A stretch of DNA of 64,000 nucleotides from Balneolaceae bacterium (GCA_017795005.1 CP051242.1:3216119-3280118); one strand, 5' to 3'. Shown: positions 1-9,235, numbered from the stretch's first letter. The notes: generated by a model from the letters alone, not told the origin. Program-made: numbers and translations.

Positions 1-900
1 ATGTGTACTATTTTTAGGTTGAAGATTATTTTGGATTACTAATGATCCTTTACTTTGAAATATCTTGATGAAAAGTGGTTTTCTTGTAGAAATCTCATTG
101 TGCTTCACTGCATTTTCGATAATCAATTGAAGAGTAGCCGGAGGTATTGTATAGGTTTCCGGTTTATCAATCTCTACTTTATAATTAATCTTATCGTTAA
201 ACCTCACTTTTAACAAGAAAATATACTTCTCAATAAATTCCAGCTCTACTGAAAGATCAATTAGCTCCTCCCTCTTTGTTGATAAAATATATCTATAAAC
301 GGCACTGAGCCGATCTAAATATAATCGTGCTAATTTAGGGTCGTCTTCTATTAATGAGCTAATTACATTGAAATTATTAAATAAAAAATGCGGACTTACC
401 TGTGCCTGAAGTGCTCCTAATTTAGCTTTTATATTTTCCTTTTCGAGAAACTGATTTCTTATTAAAGAACTCTTCCAATCCTCAAAAATAACTTCAGAGT
501 TAACAAATCCTGCAATTAAAAAAGAGAAAACTATTGCGAAAAGGTTGTATTCCAGAATACCAGGCCACCAAATTTGCATCGACCAAATGTATTTATAAAG
601 AATGACCATAAAACAGGTAACAACCAGTGGAGTGAAAATAATAGTTGAAAGTACCTCAACTGCTCCCCGCAAAAGTATTTTTTCTTTCCACCCTAAATAC
701 CCTTCTAATACGCTACTTTTCAGATTATGAAACTCAAATATTGATACTAAGATGCAGAAAACAACCAATGTATACTGTATATGCGCATAAAGTGTTATTT
801 CACTTATTTGATAACCCCTTATTAAAAACAGAAGTAAATATGAGGGCAACGCAAAAAGTAGCGATAAAAGAAGCCTATTTGTGAACGTATTAAATTTCAA
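1..900 (-). CDS. LytS/YehU-type sensor histidine kinase, 3' part cut by window edge
   Basis: Membrane sensor kinase of the His_kinase (PF06580) type, which normally phosphorylates a LytTR response regulator. It was found by translating the minus strand. Four hydrophobic segments lie within the first ~155 residues, followed by a linker and the phospho-acceptor motif QAQVSPHFLFNNFN (compare the family consensus QINPHFLFNSLN). Near the window edge come the ATP-binding N-box IIENAVKHNE and VIQNNLQPK. The Gly-rich end of the ATPase domain lies beyond position 1. No ATG is available between the preceding stop and the first membrane helix, so a TTG at 898-900 is the best start. The gene follows the beta-propeller gene by 18 bp in the same direction. 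The expected LytTR partner would be to the left of the window. The family is confident; the start is less so. Confidence 0.85.
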   Translation of the reverse strand, partial: MKFNTFTNRLLLSLLFALPSYLLLFLIRGYQISEITLYAHIQYTLVVFCILVSIFEFHNLKSSVLEGYLGWKEKILLRGAVEVLSTIIFTPLVVTCFMVILYKYIWSMQIWWPGILEYNLFAIVFSFLIAGFVNSEVIFEDWKSSLIRNQFLEKENIKAKLGALQAQVSPHFLFNNFNVISSLIEDDPKLARLYLDRLSAVYRYILSTKREELIDLSVELEFIEKYIFLLKVRFNDKINYKVEIDKPETYTIPPATLQLIIENAVKHNEISTRKPLFIKIFQSKGSLVIQNNLQPKNSTH

Positions 901-918
901 TTCGAATTCAACTGTTCT

Positions 919-2199
919 TTAAAGCTTAAAGATATTAATAACCGGCCATGTTTCTGAATCTGGTTTATATTCTTTTGTATAAAATCCCCAGGGACTGTTC
1001 CCAATGAAGTAAAATTCACCTCCCATGAATACCCCCATTGTTGGTTCACTAATAGAATTACGGTTCTGATCAATAATTTCAATTTCCTGAAGATCTCGTT
1101 TGCCACTGTTCTTAAGATTTATTTTAGCTACTCTTCTAGGGTTTGTTCCATTTTGAAGGAGCACCAAATTGTCACCCGAAAGATGTAAACCATCCGTTCC
1201 CCTTGTAATGGAATTATTCTTACTGAGAATTGGAGAAATACTTTTTGAGTCTAATTCCATTTTGTAAACACCTAATATATAGTCAGAAAAATAAAGGTAC
1301 TTCCCATCTTCAGAAAGGTCTAAACCTTGTAAATTCCACAAGATATCAGACTCAAAAAACAAGGAGAGTTGTTGTTCAACATGATCTAATTTATAGATGT
1401 GAGGAGATGCAGAATCTGAAACATATATAGTTCCGTCTTGTGAAATCGCCAGTTCTCCAAAAATATGATTCGTTTCAGTTTCAGCTTTATAAGCTTCAAG
1501 TACATTGCCGGAATTTAAATCAATTTTTAAAAGAGCAGACTCTCCTTCAAATGCTTCTTTATGTCCTTTAAATTCAGAAAGTGAAGCTGTAGTAACCCAA
1601 ATAATCTCAGAGTTCTGTGGATCTACTTTTATTCCAAAAGCTCCCCAAAAACCCTGAGCTGCAATATCACTTACTAATTTTCTATCTTTTCCATTATGAT
1701 CGTAGGAGACTATTCTTCCATTATGTACGTCAGTAAATAAAAATCTTTTTCCTTGTTCATCATATGCCATTCCTTCGGGATGAAAACCAACCTCTTCTAT
1801 ACTGAATACCGTTTTACTTGAACTTTTAGGTTCAGTATTACTTAAATATTTCTCGTTTACTTTTTTAAAATATTCTGTTTTTCTGAACTCTGCGAAATCT
1901 TCATCTTCAAGAAATTCACTGGATGCATTAAAAATAAATCTCTTCTCTAACGTATTTGCGACTTGCTCAAAATTATTAACCTTGCTATAAGCTATAGCAA
2001 GATTGTACATAATAACAGGGTGATTAGGTCTCAGAGAATCTGCTTTTTGAAAAGAGGCCAAAAATTCGGAATAATTCTGATTTTTGTAGTGAGTAACCCC
2101 CTGATTATAATAATCTATATAGGTCTGCGCCAGTGTATTCGAATTAGTCAGAATGAAACAGAATACAAGAATTGTTAAGTATAAGTGTGATCGAACCAT
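919..2199 (-). CDS. Secreted TPR + SMP-30/NHL-like beta-propeller protein
   Basis: The 426-residue protein has a clear N-terminal signal peptide (hydrophobic residues ~5-22, ending TLAQ). A TPR-like pair of helices follows at ~28-90 (YNQGVTHYKNQNYSEF, then NLAIAYSKVNNFEQV). From ~125 a six-bladed-type propeller resembles SMP-30/gluconolactonase, with phrases such as HPEGMAYDEQGKRFLFTD, DGTIYVSDSASPHIYKLD and LQGLDLSEDGKYLYFSD. SMP-30 proteins are calcium-dependent lactonases, but many relatives only bind ligands, so the reaction is not assigned. It probably acts in the periplasm or on the cell surface. It lies directly upstream of the histidine kinase, so the two may be co-transcribed and the propeller may supply a signal to the sensor; that link is inference. 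Confidence 0.7.
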   Translation of the reverse strand: MVRSHLYLTILVFCFILTNSNTLAQTYIDYYNQGVTHYKNQNYSEFLASFQKADSLRPNHPVIMYNLAIAYSKVNNFEQVANTLEKRFIFNASSEFLEDEDFAEFRKTEYFKKVNEKYLSNTEPKSSSKTVFSIEEVGFHPEGMAYDEQGKRFLFTDVHNGRIVSYDHNGKDRKLVSDIAAQGFWGAFGIKVDPQNSEIIWVTTASLSEFKGHKEAFEGESALLKIDLNSGNVLEAYKAETETNHIFGELAISQDGTIYVSDSASPHIYKLDHVEQQLSLFFESDILWNLQGLDLSEDGKYLYFSDYILGVYKMELDSKSISPILSKNNSITRGTDGLHLSGDNLVLLQNGTNPRRVAKINLKNSGKRDLQEIEIIDQNRNSISEPTMGVFMGGEFYFIGNSPWGFYTKEYKPDSETWPVINIFKL

Positions 2200-2452
2200 T
2201 TACATCTCATTTAAAATTATTTTTTAGAATCTACTTCATATTAAATTTATTAGATTCCGTTTCAGACAGATAATGTGTTAATTCAGAGTTCTTTATCCAT
2301 TATTAGTTTGGAAGACAACGGTTGTAATGGCATTTCCTCATCCGGCTAAATCCACTTCTATCCCAAAAATTAACTCATTCAAATCCTTTTTTTTGAGTTC
2401 AAATAGCTGAATTGGATAGTTTTACATGATTCATGAGTTAAAGATATATAGT

Positions 2453-3553
2453 ATGAAGTCTGTTTTTTATGTTTTCCTACTTTTAATAGTAGGATGTGCT
2501 GATTTAAACTCTGCTGATTCCCCTGAGGAACCGCCTAATGAAAATACCTGTACGGAAGGAGATCTTATAGTATGCAGGCTTACTAACGGGATGATTTTCG
2601 AAGTATACCTTCCTGATAACTATGTAGAATCACAACAGTATCCTTTGATGTTTTTTAATGATGGAGAATCTGCATTCAAACTATTTGGTCTTAATGCCAA
2701 TACAATAATTGAAGACTTGATTAGCAAGAATGAAATCGAACCAATTATTGCGGTAGCGGTTTACGCAAATGGAAACAGAAACGACCTTTATATTCCCTAT
2801 GATGATGAATGGATCACATTTAACTGGGGACCTTATAATTCACAATCTGAAGAATACTATCAGGAACTAATTAATACACTTATACCATTTCTGGAAGAAC
2901 GCTTTAGTATAAATAAAAGTGAAATTGGGATAGGAGGAGTTTCCCTTGGTGGGTTAGTTTCCACATGGATGGGACTTAAGTATCCAGAAACAATCAAATA
3001 CTCAGCAAGTTTCTCCGGTTCTTTTTGGGTGGATGATTATAAAATTTTCGAAGAAGTAAAAAGTGTTGGATATAACCCTGGGAACAGGTTTTGGTTTGAT
3101 ATCGGAGCAACAACCGGAGAATGGAATTACTATGTACCTCTTTATTCCGCATTAGACAGTGTTGGCTCCGAACCGGGAGTACAAAGTTTTTATTTTGAAG
3201 AAAAAGATGCTGAGCATTCTTTTTTATACTGGAGAGATCGGCTTGAATTCCCGCTAAAAGTCTTTTTTGGAACTACAGAACCCACTGAACAGGAATTGAA
3301 TGTAATTCTGGAATGCATTGACAGTTCATCAACGCCGGGACTTAGGTTCAGAAGAATGAATCCAGTCATTACCTTATCGAATGGAGTTAAATATTCTTTA
3401 GCTCATGCAGCATCCTATACTTTAGTTGAAGGAGATGGGCTTTTGGGGAGTGAAGGAAGCTTTAATAATGACTCGGGAGAAGAGTTAGCAGTAATGGTTA
3501 ATTATAAATCCTTCAGTAATGAAGTTACTATACCTGCATCTTTTTGTAATTAA
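2453..3553 (+). CDS. Lipoprotein alpha/beta-hydrolase, esterase D/Fes-like
   Basis: Predicted outer- or inner-membrane lipoprotein with an esterase domain of the putative esterase (PF00756) type. The start at 2453 gives MKSVFYVFLLLIVGC, a good lipobox with Cys at 15; an upstream ATG at 2426 would bury the signal peptide behind nine polar residues. The mature part has RLTNGMIFEVYLPDNY, the nucleophile elbow GGVSLGG, a later Asp-rich stretch and a candidate catalytic His in KDAEHSFLYWRDRL. Such proteins hydrolyse carboxyl esters, including siderophore or feruloyl esters; the substrate is unknown here. The last ~85 residues, after the hydrolase fold, are not recognised. The gene is alone on the plus strand and converges with the doxX gene. 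Confidence 0.7.
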   Translation: MKSVFYVFLLLIVGCADLNSADSPEEPPNENTCTEGDLIVCRLTNGMIFEVYLPDNYVESQQYPLMFFNDGESAFKLFGLNANTIIEDLISKNEIEPIIAVAVYANGNRNDLYIPYDDEWITFNWGPYNSQSEEYYQELINTLIPFLEERFSINKSEIGIGGVSLGGLVSTWMGLKYPETIKYSASFSGSFWVDDYKIFEEVKSVGYNPGNRFWFDIGATTGEWNYYVPLYSALDSVGSEPGVQSFYFEEKDAEHSFLYWRDRLEFPLKVFFGTTEPTEQELNVILECIDSSSTPGLRFRRMNPVITLSNGVKYSLAHAASYTLVEGDGLLGSEGSFNNDSGEELAVMVNYKSFSNEVTIPASFCN

Positions 3554-3581
3554 TGCAATAACTATACAATCATGAGTAAGT

Positions 3582-4004
3582 TCAAACCCTATTTTTTTTA
3601 AGCATATTTTTCAGATTAAACACCTTACTTCCATTTAATAAGAGAAATAAAGAACCGGCAAGCATCATAATTGCAGGGAAAGCACCTGGATATGTATCAT
3701 TTCCGAGATGTACAACAGATAGCGCAATTATGAAATTAACAATCATTACTAAAGCTGCCAGGCGAACCTGAAATCCGATTATATACATGATACCACAGAT
3801 AAATTGCGCATATACAGATATTATTGCCGATACGGTTGGAAAAGGAAAACCAAAATTGCTAAGGAATATTGAAAACTCCATCATTCTTTCCCAAGAAAAG
3901 ACATTATCCTGAGTTCCGTAAATAAGGTGAAAACCTACTGATAACCGAATGAATAATTCTGAGTAAATAGAATATTTTTCGATATGCTGATCTAATTTAT
4001 CCAT
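3582..4004 (-). CDS. DoxX family membrane protein
   Basis: A 140-residue integral membrane protein with four hydrophobic helices, typical of DoxX (PF07681). It opens with a short polar segment, then IRLSVGFHLIYGTQDN and the helices FPTVSAIISVYAQFICGIMYIIGF, VRLAALVMIVNFIIALSVV (read in parts) and FPAIMMLAGSLFLLL. The length fits the family. DoxX proteins are linked with quinone or thiosulfate redox processes and with oxidative-stress complexes in some bacteria, but no specific role can be given here. The gene starts 7 bp after the M20 peptidase stop, in the same direction, so it is probably the last gene of an operon that begins with the GNAT or peptidase gene. Confidence 0.8.
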   Translation of the reverse strand: MDKLDQHIEKYSIYSELFIRLSVGFHLIYGTQDNVFSWERMMEFSIFLSNFGFPFPTVSAIISVYAQFICGIMYIIGFQVRLAALVMIVNFIIALSVVHLGNDTYPGAFPAIMMLAGSLFLLLNGSKVFNLKNMLKKNRV

Positions 4005-4011
4005 CTTTGAT

Positions 4012-5583
4012 TTAGTTTATTTCACTAGTCAAAATTGAAACAATGGTTTTTATTCCATCGAAGTAATTGCCAAGCCTTAAATTTTCATTTGGGCTATGTT
4101 GATTATTATCGGGATTAACCAAAGGAACAAGAACGGCGGGTATATCTAATTCATTAATGAAAAAAGAAAGAGGAACACTACCTCCGCTGATTCTAATCTG
4201 AATTAATTCTTTTTGATGAGCATCATGAACTGCTTGTCTAAGCCAATCTCCAATTTTAGAATCAATAGGGGTACGAAACGGGAACATTAATGGACTTGCC
4301 TGAAAGTAAAGCGGCTTTTTTATCCTGAGCATTTCCTCTTCCGTTGGTATATGATCCAATATAGTAAAGCCTTTATCCCCAATGTGATTTTTGACTAAGT
4401 CTATCAAGCTGTAACTATCTGTTTCAGGAACAGTTCTTATATCCATTTCTATAATAACTTTGTCCGGAACTATTGTTCTTGTCTCACTGTCAACCCAGCC
4501 TGATTTAATCCCCAGTACAGATAAAGATGGATACTGAATGGACTCTTGGTAACTTCTTCCTACTTTCTCCGGATCGGCAAACCCTGCTCTTTTTTGAATA
4601 CCTAATTCATCATCCGGAACGGAGTTCATAACTCTTTTCGCTTCTTCATCTATTTGAATACCATCATAAAAGCCAGAAATAATAACTTTTCCATCCTCAT
4701 CTTTCATACTTGCTAACAATTCTGCCGCTCTGAAAACCGGATTAGGCGCATAATTCCCAAAATGACCGCTATGCTGAGGTTTTGATGGACCATAAATTTC
4801 CATTCTCAATCTCGTAATACCTCGAACTCCATACAATAACGTTGGAAGTCCTGAGTCATGCATCGGACCATCAAATACTACCAGATAATCAGAAGTCAGT
4901 ACGTTTTTATGATCAGAAACAGCCGGAGCAAGAAAAGGTGAACCCTTTTCCTCCATACTATCAAGAATAACCTTAATATTAAATTCAGGCTGGATTCCTT
5001 TAGCCTGTAACACTTGCAAAGCAGATAAAAACATGGCAATTGGACCCTTATCATCAGAAGCAGATCGTGCAAAAATCCTCCAGTCTTCTTCCATATTTTT
5101 TATTTCGAAATCTTTAACTGGAATCCATTCTTCTCCAGACTTTGTTTTGACAACAGGGAGATGGGGACTCTCCTGATTCCATTTTGACGAATCGACAGGT
5201 TGCCCATCAAAATGCATATAGAAAAGTACCGTTGGTAACTGTTCGCTCACTTTTTTTTCAGCAAAGAATAATGGAAGAGCCTGGGTTTCCAGAATAGATG
5301 TTTCGAAATTCAATTCTTCAAATCTCTGCGTAAGCCAGTTTAGGTTTTCATCGATCTGGGCTGGATAATTTGCATCATTAGGAATAGAAAGGAAGTCTTC
5401 AAGTAGCTCAAAGTGTTCCGTTTTGATTCTGGAATCAACCGACTCATAAATAGAATCGATGAAGCCTGACTGAGCCATGATTCTTGAATTTATAGTTTGC
5501 ATAAAAACTAATATCAAGAGTATCAACTTGACAGTTTTTCCTATTTTTCCCTTCCTTATAATTCCACTAGTCCTGATATCCAT
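4012..5583 (-). CDS. Secreted M20 family metallopeptidase (carnosinase/CNDP-like)
   Basis: A 523-residue dinuclear zinc peptidase. A hydrophobic segment near residues 18-30 ending NSRIMAQ is a signal peptide, so the enzyme is exported. The M20 ligand set is visible: FYMHFDGQPVD (H124, D126), the bridging Asp in SASDDKG (~177-178), the catalytic Glu pair in DSMEEKGSP (~211-212), FDGP with D238, and the C-terminal His in NNQHSPNENLR. The lid domain lies between ~255 and 385. Full length suits the dipeptidase/CNDP branch, which cleaves dipeptides such as Xaa-His. Downstream doxX follows closely; a GNAT gene ends 14 bp upstream. The broad family is confident; the substrate is not. Confidence 0.85.
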   Translation of the reverse strand: MDIRTSGIIRKGKIGKTVKLILLILVFMQTINSRIMAQSGFIDSIYESVDSRIKTEHFELLEDFLSIPNDANYPAQIDENLNWLTQRFEELNFETSILETQALPLFFAEKKVSEQLPTVLFYMHFDGQPVDSSKWNQESPHLPVVKTKSGEEWIPVKDFEIKNMEEDWRIFARSASDDKGPIAMFLSALQVLQAKGIQPEFNIKVILDSMEEKGSPFLAPAVSDHKNVLTSDYLVVFDGPMHDSGLPTLLYGVRGITRLRMEIYGPSKPQHSGHFGNYAPNPVFRAAELLASMKDEDGKVIISGFYDGIQIDEEAKRVMNSVPDDELGIQKRAGFADPEKVGRSYQESIQYPSLSVLGIKSGWVDSETRTIVPDKVIIEMDIRTVPETDSYSLIDLVKNHIGDKGFTILDHIPTEEEMLRIKKPLYFQASPLMFPFRTPIDSKIGDWLRQAVHDAHQKELIQIRISGGSVPLSFFINELDIPAVLVPLVNPDNNQHSPNENLRLGNYFDGIKTIVSILTSEIN

Positions 5584-5597
5584 TTAGCTATTCTTAT

Positions 5598-6083
5598 TCA
5601 TTGGTTTATGAAATCCGATTTTCTCATTTCCATTCGATATAAGTCTAATCCTTTTCCCCAATACTCTTTTTCTTTTTTAACAGTGGTAAATCCAAACGAA
5701 CCAAAAAACTTATATGCATGCTGGGAAGTCTCTGTTCTTAAAACCTCTACTGTCTTCATTTCCGACAGAAGCTCCAAAAGAAATGTTACCGCTTTCTTTC
5801 CAAGCCCGTTGCCCACATAATCAGGGTGAAGAAAAATCCAGGATATTGATCCGACCCTACCAGTTTCATCGATTCTAAAGCCCGCACCACCGGCAATATG
5901 TCCTTTATATCTTATTGTGAAATATTTTTTAGAATCAGAACGTAAGTAATTCTTGAAATCCTGCTCCTCACTTGGCGCGAAATATTCAGGGATGTTTAAT
6001 CTGAAGATGTAAAGTATTTTTCTAAGATTACTATCCTCATACTTATCAATATTGAATTGCAATATAGATTTTTGGTTATACAT
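5598..6083 (-). CDS. GNAT family N-acetyltransferase
   Basis: A 161-residue cytosolic acetyltransferase of the GNAT fold (PF00583). The central beta strand and acetyl-CoA loop read SISWIFLHPDYVGNGLGKKAVTFLL, where VGNGLG is the pyrophosphate-binding signature. The C-terminal half has the usual YKFFGSFGFTTVKKE helix-strand pair. The N-terminal ~45 residues form the substrate side and contain YFAPSEEQDFKNYL, a pattern common in small GNATs of Bacteroidota. The acceptor is unknown. The gene is 14 bp upstream of the M20 peptidase and could be the first gene of that operon. It was chosen over the opposite-strand 70-codon frame inside it, which lacks family features. Confidence 0.85.
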   Translation of the reverse strand: MYNQKSILQFNIDKYEDSNLRKILYIFRLNIPEYFAPSEEQDFKNYLRSDSKKYFTIRYKGHIAGGAGFRIDETGRVGSISWIFLHPDYVGNGLGKKAVTFLLELLSEMKTVEVLRTETSQHAYKFFGSFGFTTVKKEKEYWGKGLDLYRMEMRKSDFINQ

Positions 6084-6201
6084 CTTTCTTTATCAATAGC
6101 ACCTTTTGTTTCAATATATATTCTATAAGTTTTAGCTTAATCTACTAACGTCTTCATTTTAAGTTTTAGGAATAACACGCTGAAAAGTCCTATTTCAAGA
6201 G

Positions 6202-7446
6202 TTAATACTCCAAGTAATTTCTTGTTTCCCTTGTAGCGCTCTTCAATGTAGTCATAAGAACTGCATCGTATCTCATTAGTAAATCGATAAAACTACGATC
6301 TAAATTTGGGATAGAAATTTCGCGATTATAAAGAGCCTTTTTAATTGCTCTTAAATCAATAATTGTCCACGAATCTTCTTTTTCATGCTCAAACAAAAGT
6401 TCATATTCCGGTACAAATTCTAACCGATCAACTTTTTCACCAGTGCTTCTGATATAGTATCTACCGGCAAGGGCAATATTGAAGGCTTTCGAGTTGTTAA
6501 GTAGAGCAATCTCATATAAGGTATTTCCTAAATCGTAAATTGTATTTGCAGTTCTTCCATATACGGTGTGCATGCTTCCCATTTTTAAAATCATTTTAGG
6601 AAATTCATTTTCCTTTTCTGCTTCCCGATAGTAGTTTCTAAAATACCTCCTCATTAAAATTGCTCGTTCATTATTAGCATCAAAGCCACTGAAGTAATAA
6701 ATCATCCATGATTCTTTGATCGCAGTACTTATCTCTTGTACTTTTCCATTTTTTTTGGATGACTGATCCAGGAAAGAGTTGATATACTCATCCTCAAGCA
6801 AGTTTTTAAATTTTATCTCATCATCAACTGAATCCTGTAGGAATGTATACAATCTTTCTTTTGCTTGGTTATATAGGTTTCTATAACCCTCATCCCTTTC
6901 CTCCGCTGGAACTATTTTATAAATCTCGTCAAACAGAAACTTAGGAGCTGCTAAAAATTCCTGATCTAATCCCCACGTTTCGAACCCAAGTTCATATGCC
7001 TTCTCAAGCATTTCCACCTCATCTAACACATCAAAAAAGGGAATAGGATTTGTAGCGGGACTTACAATGGGATCATAGTATTTATAAAATCTGGCTAGAG
7101 AGTCTTTTCCATTTTCATGTTGCAAAATTGATCTGAGAATTTCATTAGAATAAGGTCCGATTTCCAATCCTAAGTATTCATATCCATTTCCTTTTGCAAG
7201 TGGCAGAAAAGATGATAAAAATAAGGGAGTTTGTTCATTACCATGTAATTCTCCAATCATAAAGAATTGCGAGGATTGCAGTTCTTTCTCTAAAAAAAAC
7301 TTCCCCGACCCAGTTATTCTATTCTCTTTGATTTCAAAATAATAGCTATGCTTAATAATTAAAGAATCGAGAGAATCATGTTCCTGAGCAATTGAATTAA
7401 TGGAACTTCCTAAAAACAGGAAGAAAAGATAAAACAACCTATGCAT
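6202..7446 (-). CDS. Exported GELHG protein, possible erythromycin esterase/ChaN-like superfamily
   Basis: A 414-residue protein with a signal peptide (hydrophobic residues ~3-17, then INSIAQ). The recognisable motifs are FMIGELHGNEQTPLF at ~45-60, then YLGLEIGP, and near residue 290 LKMGSMHTVYGR. This His/Glu spacing recalls the erythromycin esterase-like, ChaN and TIKI superfamily, where a GE-x-H motif and a late His build the active or haem-binding site. The likeness is by eye only and the function is not assigned. The middle region is rich in acidic and aromatic residues (YKYYDPIVSPATNP). It is transcribed away from the lysine aminotransferase gene; no operon partner is evident. Confidence 0.5.
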   Translation of the reverse strand: MHRLFYLFFLFLGSSINSIAQEHDSLDSLIIKHSYYFEIKENRITGSGKFFLEKELQSSQFFMIGELHGNEQTPLFLSSFLPLAKGNGYEYLGLEIGPYSNEILRSILQHENGKDSLARFYKYYDPIVSPATNPIPFFDVLDEVEMLEKAYELGFETWGLDQEFLAAPKFLFDEIYKIVPAEERDEGYRNLYNQAKERLYTFLQDSVDDEIKFKNLLEDEYINSFLDQSSKKNGKVQEISTAIKESWMIYYFSGFDANNERAILMRRYFRNYYREAEKENEFPKMILKMGSMHTVYGRTANTIYDLGNTLYEIALLNNSKAFNIALAGRYYIRSTGEKVDRLEFVPEYELLFEHEKEDSWTIIDLRAIKKALYNREISIPNLDRSFIDLLMRYDAVLMTTLKSATRETRNYLEY

Positions 7447-7553
7447 ACCGTTTTAGTATATATACTACTCACTAATTCAGTATTTGATTTATAATTATTA
7501 ACGAAATGCTACTAAAAGTTGTCAAGTAGTCACTTTAATGAGTTTAATTTTTC

Positions 7554-7631
7554 TTAGTCCAAAAGCGATCCTTTTTAAATCAAAAAAGCCCTTCCAGTAA
7601 TCTTTTGATCCAATTCTCGCTCGTGGACTAA
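7554..7631. other. Structured inverted-repeat element in divergent promoter region
   Basis: In the 293-bp gap between the GELHG gene and lat, the outer arms TTAGTCCA (7554-7561) and TGGACTAA (7624-7631) pair perfectly. After a 2-nt internal loop on both sides, AGCGA (7564-7568) pairs with TCGCT (7617-7621). Inside, ATCAAAA pairs with TTTTGAT. The result is a three-part hairpin of 78 nt. It could be a leader structure, a protein-binding element or one more miniature repeat; no homologue was seen elsewhere in the window. The rest of the gap is AT-rich and shows no further gene. Confidence 0.4.
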
Positions 7632-7739
7632 ATGCTTAATTAGTCAAAATAGCCCTATAGAGTTTAAACGCTATTGAGGCAATTTGCCTTATTTGGTAGC
7701 TTTACTTCTTTATAATTAAGCACAGATTTTTACTTAAGA

Positions 7740-9089
7740 ATGCAACACACTACATCTATTTCACCGGACAATGTCCGGTCAATTTTAAGCAGACATTTAC
7801 TTACTGACGGATATGATATCGTATTAGATCTCGAAAAAAGCGAGGGAGCTTATCTTTACGATTCTAAGAAGGGAAAAAAGTACCTGGATTTCTTCACTTT
7901 CTTTGCTTCAAATCCTCTTGGGATGAATCATCCTAAGATTGCTCAGGATCAAGAGTTTGTTGCAAAACTTGGTCGTGTTGCCATAAATAAACCATCCAAT
8001 TCAGATATTTATACAGAAGAGATGGCAGAGTTTGTTGATTCCTTTAGTAGAATAGCTGTACCTGATCATTTACCTCATTCTTTCTTTATCTCCGGAGGAT
8101 CCCTTGCTGTTGAAAATGCCATGAAAGTAGCCTTTGATTGGAAAGTCCAGAAAAACTTCCAAAAGGGATATCGTGAGGAAAAAGGGCATAAAGTTCTTCA
8201 TTTTGAAAAAGCTTTCCATGGTCGCTCGGGGTATACCTTATCCGTAACAAATACCGTTCACAATAAAGTAAAGTACTTCCCAAAGTTTGATTGGCCACGT
8301 GTGATAAGTCCGGCTATGGAGTTTCCTTCCACTCCAGATCGGGTTGCTGAAGTTAAAAAACAAGAATATTTAGCTATTGCACAGGCAGAACGTTATTTCG
8401 AAACGTTTAAAGATGACATAGCATGTATTCTTATTGAACCAATCCAGGGAGAAGGAGGAGACCGACATTTCCGTCCACAATTTCATGAAGCACTTCGCCA
8501 ACTGGCTGATAAATATGAAGCGCTTCTTATTTATGATGAAGTACAAACAGGTGTTGGAATGACAGGAAAATTCTGGGCTCACGAACATTTCGTTCAACCA
8601 GACATCATTTCTTTTGGTAAAAAAGCACAGGTTTGCGGCGTACTTGCTGGTCCCAGAGTAGACGAAGTAGAAACTAACTGCTTCAATGTTTCCTCCCGGA
8701 TTAACTCAACATGGGGCGGAAATCTGGTTGATATGGTTCGTTTTGGAAGAATTCTGAATATTATTGAAGAGGATAATCTGGTTGAAAATGCTACTACTGT
8801 TGGAAATTATCTTCAAACCCGTTTAGAAGCATTTGCTGATCAATATGAGCATATGTCTAATCCACGTGGTAAGGGATTATTCTGTGCAATTGACCTGCCC
8901 GATTCGCATTCCAGAAATGCTGTAATCAAAGAATGTGTGAATAATGGTTTGATGATACTTGCTTGTGGAGACAGAACGGTTCGTTTCCGACCACCACTTA
9001 CCGTTACTACGGGTCAGATTGATGAAGGATTAGATATTCTGGAGAAAGCATATAAATCCGGAATAGAAAAGTGTCCGGTATTTGATTAG
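7740..9089 (+). CDS. lat: L-lysine 6-transaminase
   Basis: PLP-dependent class III aminotransferase that moves the epsilon-amino group of lysine to 2-oxoglutarate, giving 2-aminoadipate 6-semialdehyde (which cyclises to piperideine-6-carboxylate) and glutamate. The 449-residue length matches the LAT family. The PLP lysine lies in SFGKKAQVCGV (K294 most likely), a stretch characteristic of LAT rather than of ornithine or GABA aminotransferases. Other supports are FFISGGSLAVENAMKVA, FHGRSGYTLSVT, the Glu/Gln loop IEPIQGEGG and LIYDEVQTGVG. No piperideine-6-carboxylate dehydrogenase is next to it, so whether it serves lysine breakdown or osmolyte/secondary metabolism is open. It is monocistronic, followed by a repeat element. 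Confidence 0.92.
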   Translation: MQHTTSISPDNVRSILSRHLLTDGYDIVLDLEKSEGAYLYDSKKGKKYLDFFTFFASNPLGMNHPKIAQDQEFVAKLGRVAINKPSNSDIYTEEMAEFVDSFSRIAVPDHLPHSFFISGGSLAVENAMKVAFDWKVQKNFQKGYREEKGHKVLHFEKAFHGRSGYTLSVTNTVHNKVKYFPKFDWPRVISPAMEFPSTPDRVAEVKKQEYLAIAQAERYFETFKDDIACILIEPIQGEGGDRHFRPQFHEALRQLADKYEALLIYDEVQTGVGMTGKFWAHEHFVQPDIISFGKKAQVCGVLAGPRVDEVETNCFNVSSRINSTWGGNLVDMVRFGRILNIIEEDNLVENATTVGNYLQTRLEAFADQYEHMSNPRGKGLFCAIDLPDSHSRNAVIKECVNNGLMILACGDRTVRFRPPLTVTTGQIDEGLDILEKAYKSGIEKCPVFD

Positions 9090-9111
9090 TGCCTCACATT
9101 CTTAGTTATAA

Positions 9112-9235
9112 GTCTCCCCTTTAGGGGAGTACGCCGAAGGCGGGAGGGGTGTCCATAAAAGGTACAAAACTTAGATAGACACCCTCCGTATTGTTTCACT
9201 ATCGCTCAACAATCCGCCTCCCTCAAGGGAGGAAT
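9112..9235. repeat. Five-stem intergenic repeat, copy A1
   Basis: This element fills most of the gap between lat and the SDR gene. Stems in order: CTCCCC/GGGGAG (9114-9129), CGCC/GGCG (9132-9142), a central stem GGAGGGGTGTC (9143-9153) with GACACCCTCC (9178-9187) around a 24-nt loop, ATTGTT/AACAAT (9190-9213), and CCTCCC/GGGAGG (9217-9232). The order hairpin-small hairpin-long stem-small hairpin-hairpin is shared with the elements at 10034 and 28004. It resembles a pair of inverted REP sequences (BIME) and may also stop transcription of the converging genes. Confidence 0.7.

Noticed and set aside
9112-9235. Insertion sequence remnant
   Set aside because: No transposase coding and no target duplication seen; the structure fits a REP-like element better.
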